Shown here: one piece after another, positions 6,824 to 8,325 of the stretch
Position numbering within the stretch: the first letter of the stretch is position 1
How the letters are laid out: every line of letters starts with the position of its first letter
Assembly: GCA_947177545.1 (NCBI GenBank)
Contig: CAMWVF010000031.1
Coordinates: forward strand, 1 to 8,325
Length of the DNA: 8,325 nt
Direction: 5' to 3'
From: an uncultured Clostridia bacterium
GTDB taxonomy: Bacteria; Bacillota; Clostridia; Oscillospirales; Ruminococcaceae
The notes under the pieces: generated by a model
What the model was told of the DNA's origin: nothing
Database searches by the model: none
The model's input: only the letters and a program-made list of their open reading frames with translations
Program-made: the position numbers and the translations under genes

Positions 6824-6835
6824 CCCTCCTCCTTT
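6824..6835 (-). promoter_or_regulatory. Ribosome site that sets a TTG start
   Basis: AAAGGAGGAGGG on the minus strand is among the strongest possible ribosome sites, and the only start codon at proper spacing is TTG (6818-6820), 7 nt after AGGAGG. The coding frame running upstream to the ATG at 6883 would include this site and the promoter, so it is not translated. Confidence 0.85.
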
Positions 6836-6861
6836 CTTTCGGTAATATCTTTCTGAAAGTA

Positions 6862-6890
6862 ATAATATCAGCAAACTGCTCACTTGTCAA
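6862..6890 (-). promoter_or_regulatory. Extended -10 promoter for pseudokinase-peptidase unit
   Basis: TTGACA (6885-6890) and TATTAT (6862-6867) are 17 bp apart on the minus strand, and TGA immediately before TATTAT makes an extended -10. Initiation is expected at about 6855, giving a leader of about 35 nt. No other promoter is seen before the peptidase gene, which supports co-transcription. Confidence 0.85.
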
Positions 6891-6910
6891 TATTTTTAGC
6901 AATTTTGTAG

Positions 6911-6966
6911 CCAAATTGTAATATTTAAGCTTAAACGGTTACAAATTCAGCCTAAAAGGTTACAAA
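6911..6966. repeat. Direct repeats with 21-bp spacing upstream of pseudokinase promoter
   Basis: Two 18-bp copies (6928-6945 and 6949-6966) match at 16 of 18 positions and are offset by 21 bp, two helical turns. Read on the minus strand the cores are ACCTTTTAG and ACCGTTTAA with a 12-bp spacer, and a looser ACAATTTGG (6911-6919) follows at an offset of 20. This spacing and core resemble paired LytTR-family half-sites, each core departing from that consensus at one position. The nearest strong copy ends 40 bp upstream of the -35. A regulatory role is inferred. Confidence 0.55.
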
Positions 6967-7240
6967 CTTTTTAACCTTTTAATTATAACAGTAAAAAGCT
7001 TGTTCGTCAAGCAATGTTACATCACTGCGGTAAAAATATGTTAAATTTAATAGATTTAATGGAATTCTTAATTATTTTTTTGGTAAAGCTCGCAATTCTA
7101 TTGCAGAAAAAAGTCTTCGCCGTCAGGATATGTATTACCGTTTGTTTTAATAGCCCGCAAGATACGGGTAAGATACAGCCGTATCTTCCGTACATACGCC
7201 GTGGAGAGTCATTCCCACTCAAATAAAAATTTATCTTATC
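6967..7240. other. Intergenic stretch with a 9-bp hairpin, no gene seen
   Basis: Between the lysS terminator and the upstream repeats I find no credible coding region: short open frames here lack ribosome sites, and one starts inside the terminator. The main structure is a perfect hairpin, AAGATACGG (7159-7167) with CCGTATCTT (7179-7187), 11-base loop. A smaller GTGG/CCAC pairing lies near 7200-7217. The part nearest the promoter is very AT rich. No known riboswitch or RNA family was recognised. Confidence 0.5.
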
Positions 7241-7274
7241 GAAAAAGCCGCAGCACTGAAACAACTGCGGCTTT
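7241..7274 (-). terminator. Intrinsic terminator of lysS
   Basis: On the minus strand AAAGCCGCAG (7265-7274) pairs perfectly with CTGCGGCTTT (7244-7253) across an 11-base loop and runs into TTTTTCG. It starts 15 bp past the lysS stop codon and isolates lysS from the next transcription unit. Confidence 0.93.
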
Positions 7275-7289
7275 GCTCATAATATCAAA

Positions 7290-8325
7290 TCAATCAATAG
7301 GCTTCATAGTTGGGAACAGCAGAACGTCCCTGATAGACGCGCTGTCCGTAAGAAGCATTACCAGTCTGTCAAGACCGAAGCCCAGACCGCCTGTAGGAGG
7401 CATACCGTACTCCAGAGCGGTGACAAAATCCTCGTCCACCGAAGCGTTTGCACCTTGGGCACGCTTTGCTTCAACTTGCTTTACAAAACGCTCCCTCTGG
7501 TCGATAGGGTCGTTAAGCTCGGAGAACGCGTTGCCCATTTCACGGCAGTATATAAAGTACTCAAAACGCTCTGTAAACGCTGGGTCGGAGGGCTTTCTCT
7601 TTGCAAGCGGAGAATTCTCCACAGGGTAATCGTAAATGATAGTTGGCTGGACAAGCTTGTCCTCAACAAACGCCTCAAAGAACGCAATAAGAACGTGTCC
7701 CTTTGTTGCGCCTGCGCCCTCGTCGACCTCAACACCCTTTGACTTGGCGCAGGCTCTTGCCGCCTCATCGTCCGCCCAGTCGTTGTAGTCCACCCCTGCG
7801 TACTTCTTGACAGCTTCAATCATGGTAAGTCTTTCCCAAGGCGAAGCCATGTCGATTTCCGTACCCTGATAAGTAATAACACCCTTGCCGCAGATTTTCA
7901 GAGTAAGCTCGCGGTACATTTCCTCAATCAAGTCCATCATGCCGATGTAATCGGTGTACGCCTGATACATCTCAATAGATGTAAACTCGGGGTTGTGAGA
8001 AGTATCCATACCCTCGTTACGGAAGATCCTTCCCACCTCGTAAACCTTGTCAAAGCCGCCTACAATAAGCCTTTTGAGGTACAGCTCCGTCTCAATGCGA
8101 AGGTACATATCAATATCGAGAGCATTGTGGTGGGTCTTGAAGGGTCTTGCCGCCGCACCTATTTCAAGAGTGTGGAGCACAGGCGTATCAACCTCAAGAT
8201 ACCCCCTGCTGTCAAGAAAGCTTCTTATCTCACGCAGGATACGGCTCCTGTTCACAAAGGTCTGCTTAACGTCGGGGTTGCATATAAGGTCAACATAACG
8301 CTGACGGTAGCGCATATCCTGATCC
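7290..8325 (-). CDS. lysS: Lysyl-tRNA synthetase, C-terminal part
   Basis: LysRS charges tRNA-Lys with lysine in the cytoplasm. 344 C-terminal residues are visible of a usual length near 500; the N-terminal anticodon-binding OB-fold is outside the window. The frame stays open through position 8325, where the residues before the first internal Met read DQD, so that Met is not the start. Class II catalytic motifs are present: the motif 1 region (YLEVDTPVL), [21 protein letters not shown] in two adjoining parts, motif 2 ([19 protein letters not shown]) and motif 3 ([14 protein letters not shown]). The protein ends at the usual place for bacterial LysRS ([12 protein letters not shown]). It is a housekeeping gene, useful for placing the organism. 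Nothing is broken or unusual in the visible part. A strong terminator follows. Confidence 0.97.
   Translation of the reverse strand, partial: DQDMRYRQRYVDLICNPDVKQTFVNRSRILREIRSFLDSRGYLEVDTPVLHTLEIGAAARPFKTHHNALDIDMYLRIETELYLKRLIVGGFDKVYEVGRIFRNEGMDTSHNPEFTSIEMYQAYTDYIGMMDLIEEMYRELTLKICGKGVITYQGTEIDMASPWERLTMIEAVKKYAGVDYNDWADDEAARACAKSKGVEVDEGAGATKGHVLIAFFEAFVEDKLVQPTIIYDYPVENSPLAKRKPSDPAFTERFEYFIYCREMGNAFSELNDPIDQRERFVKQVEAKRAQGANASVDEDFVTALEYGMPPTGGLGFGLDRLVMLLTDSASIRDVLLFPTMKPID

Noticed and set aside
6821..6883. N-terminal extension of the pseudokinase to an upstream ATG
   Set aside because: The ATG lies between the -35 and -10 of the promoter and the extension contains the ribosome site, so it would not be in the transcript.
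7120..7230. Possible riboswitch or structured RNA such as a T-box
   Set aside because: No conserved core of any class I know could be matched. It is also upstream of the next promoter, so it would not be in that gene's leader.
7014..7264. Short open frames of 70 and 80 codons on both strands in the gap before lysS
   Set aside because: Neither has a ribosome site. The minus-strand one begins inside the lysS terminator, and neither product resembles a known family.

Overview
The window looks like chromosomal DNA from an anaerobic Firmicute of class Clostridia, most likely a Ruminococcus-like member of the Oscillospiraceae. This rests on the gene families present (rubrerythrin, an ammonium channel fused to a PII domain, a zinc-ribbon/kinase-like/PASTA membrane protein), strong AGGAGG-type ribosome sites, AT-rich promoters and Thr/Glu-rich surface-protein tails. 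It is inferred from sequence features, not from any database match. All five genes with confident starts, and the partial lysS, lie on the minus strand.

Layout from high to low coordinates, which is the direction of transcription. (1) 8325-7290 is the C-terminal two thirds of lysyl-tRNA synthetase, closed by a strong intrinsic terminator. (2) 7240-6891 is a gene-free stretch with a 9-bp hairpin and, near the next promoter, direct repeats spaced 21 bp apart. (3) A consensus extended -10 promoter drives a two-gene unit. Its first gene encodes a membrane pseudokinase with a zinc ribbon and two PASTA domains, which has lost both catalytic aspartates. Its second gene, 59 bp on, encodes a membrane-anchored extracellular C39-family cysteine peptidase. 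Both appear to start at TTG. (4) A perfect TTGACA-17-TATAAT promoter is followed by a leader carrying two small hairpins with A1/G4 hexaloops. The first is mutually exclusive with a downstream intrinsic terminator, which is the architecture of an ANTAR-protein antitermination element. It controls an Amt ammonium transporter carrying a C-terminal PII (GlnB/GlnK) domain. (5) A three-part HTH-VOC-zinc-ribbon protein follows under its own promoter. (6) Rubrerythrin, cut by the window edge, has a 25-bp inverted repeat in its presumed 5' untranslated region.

The two most notable systems are nitrogen control, where a cis-fused PII acts on the transporter and RNA-level antitermination acts on its mRNA, and the envelope pseudokinase/peptidase pair. 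The pair looks like a cell-wall-sensing scaffold with an exported protease partner; its function is not known to me and is inferred from architecture.
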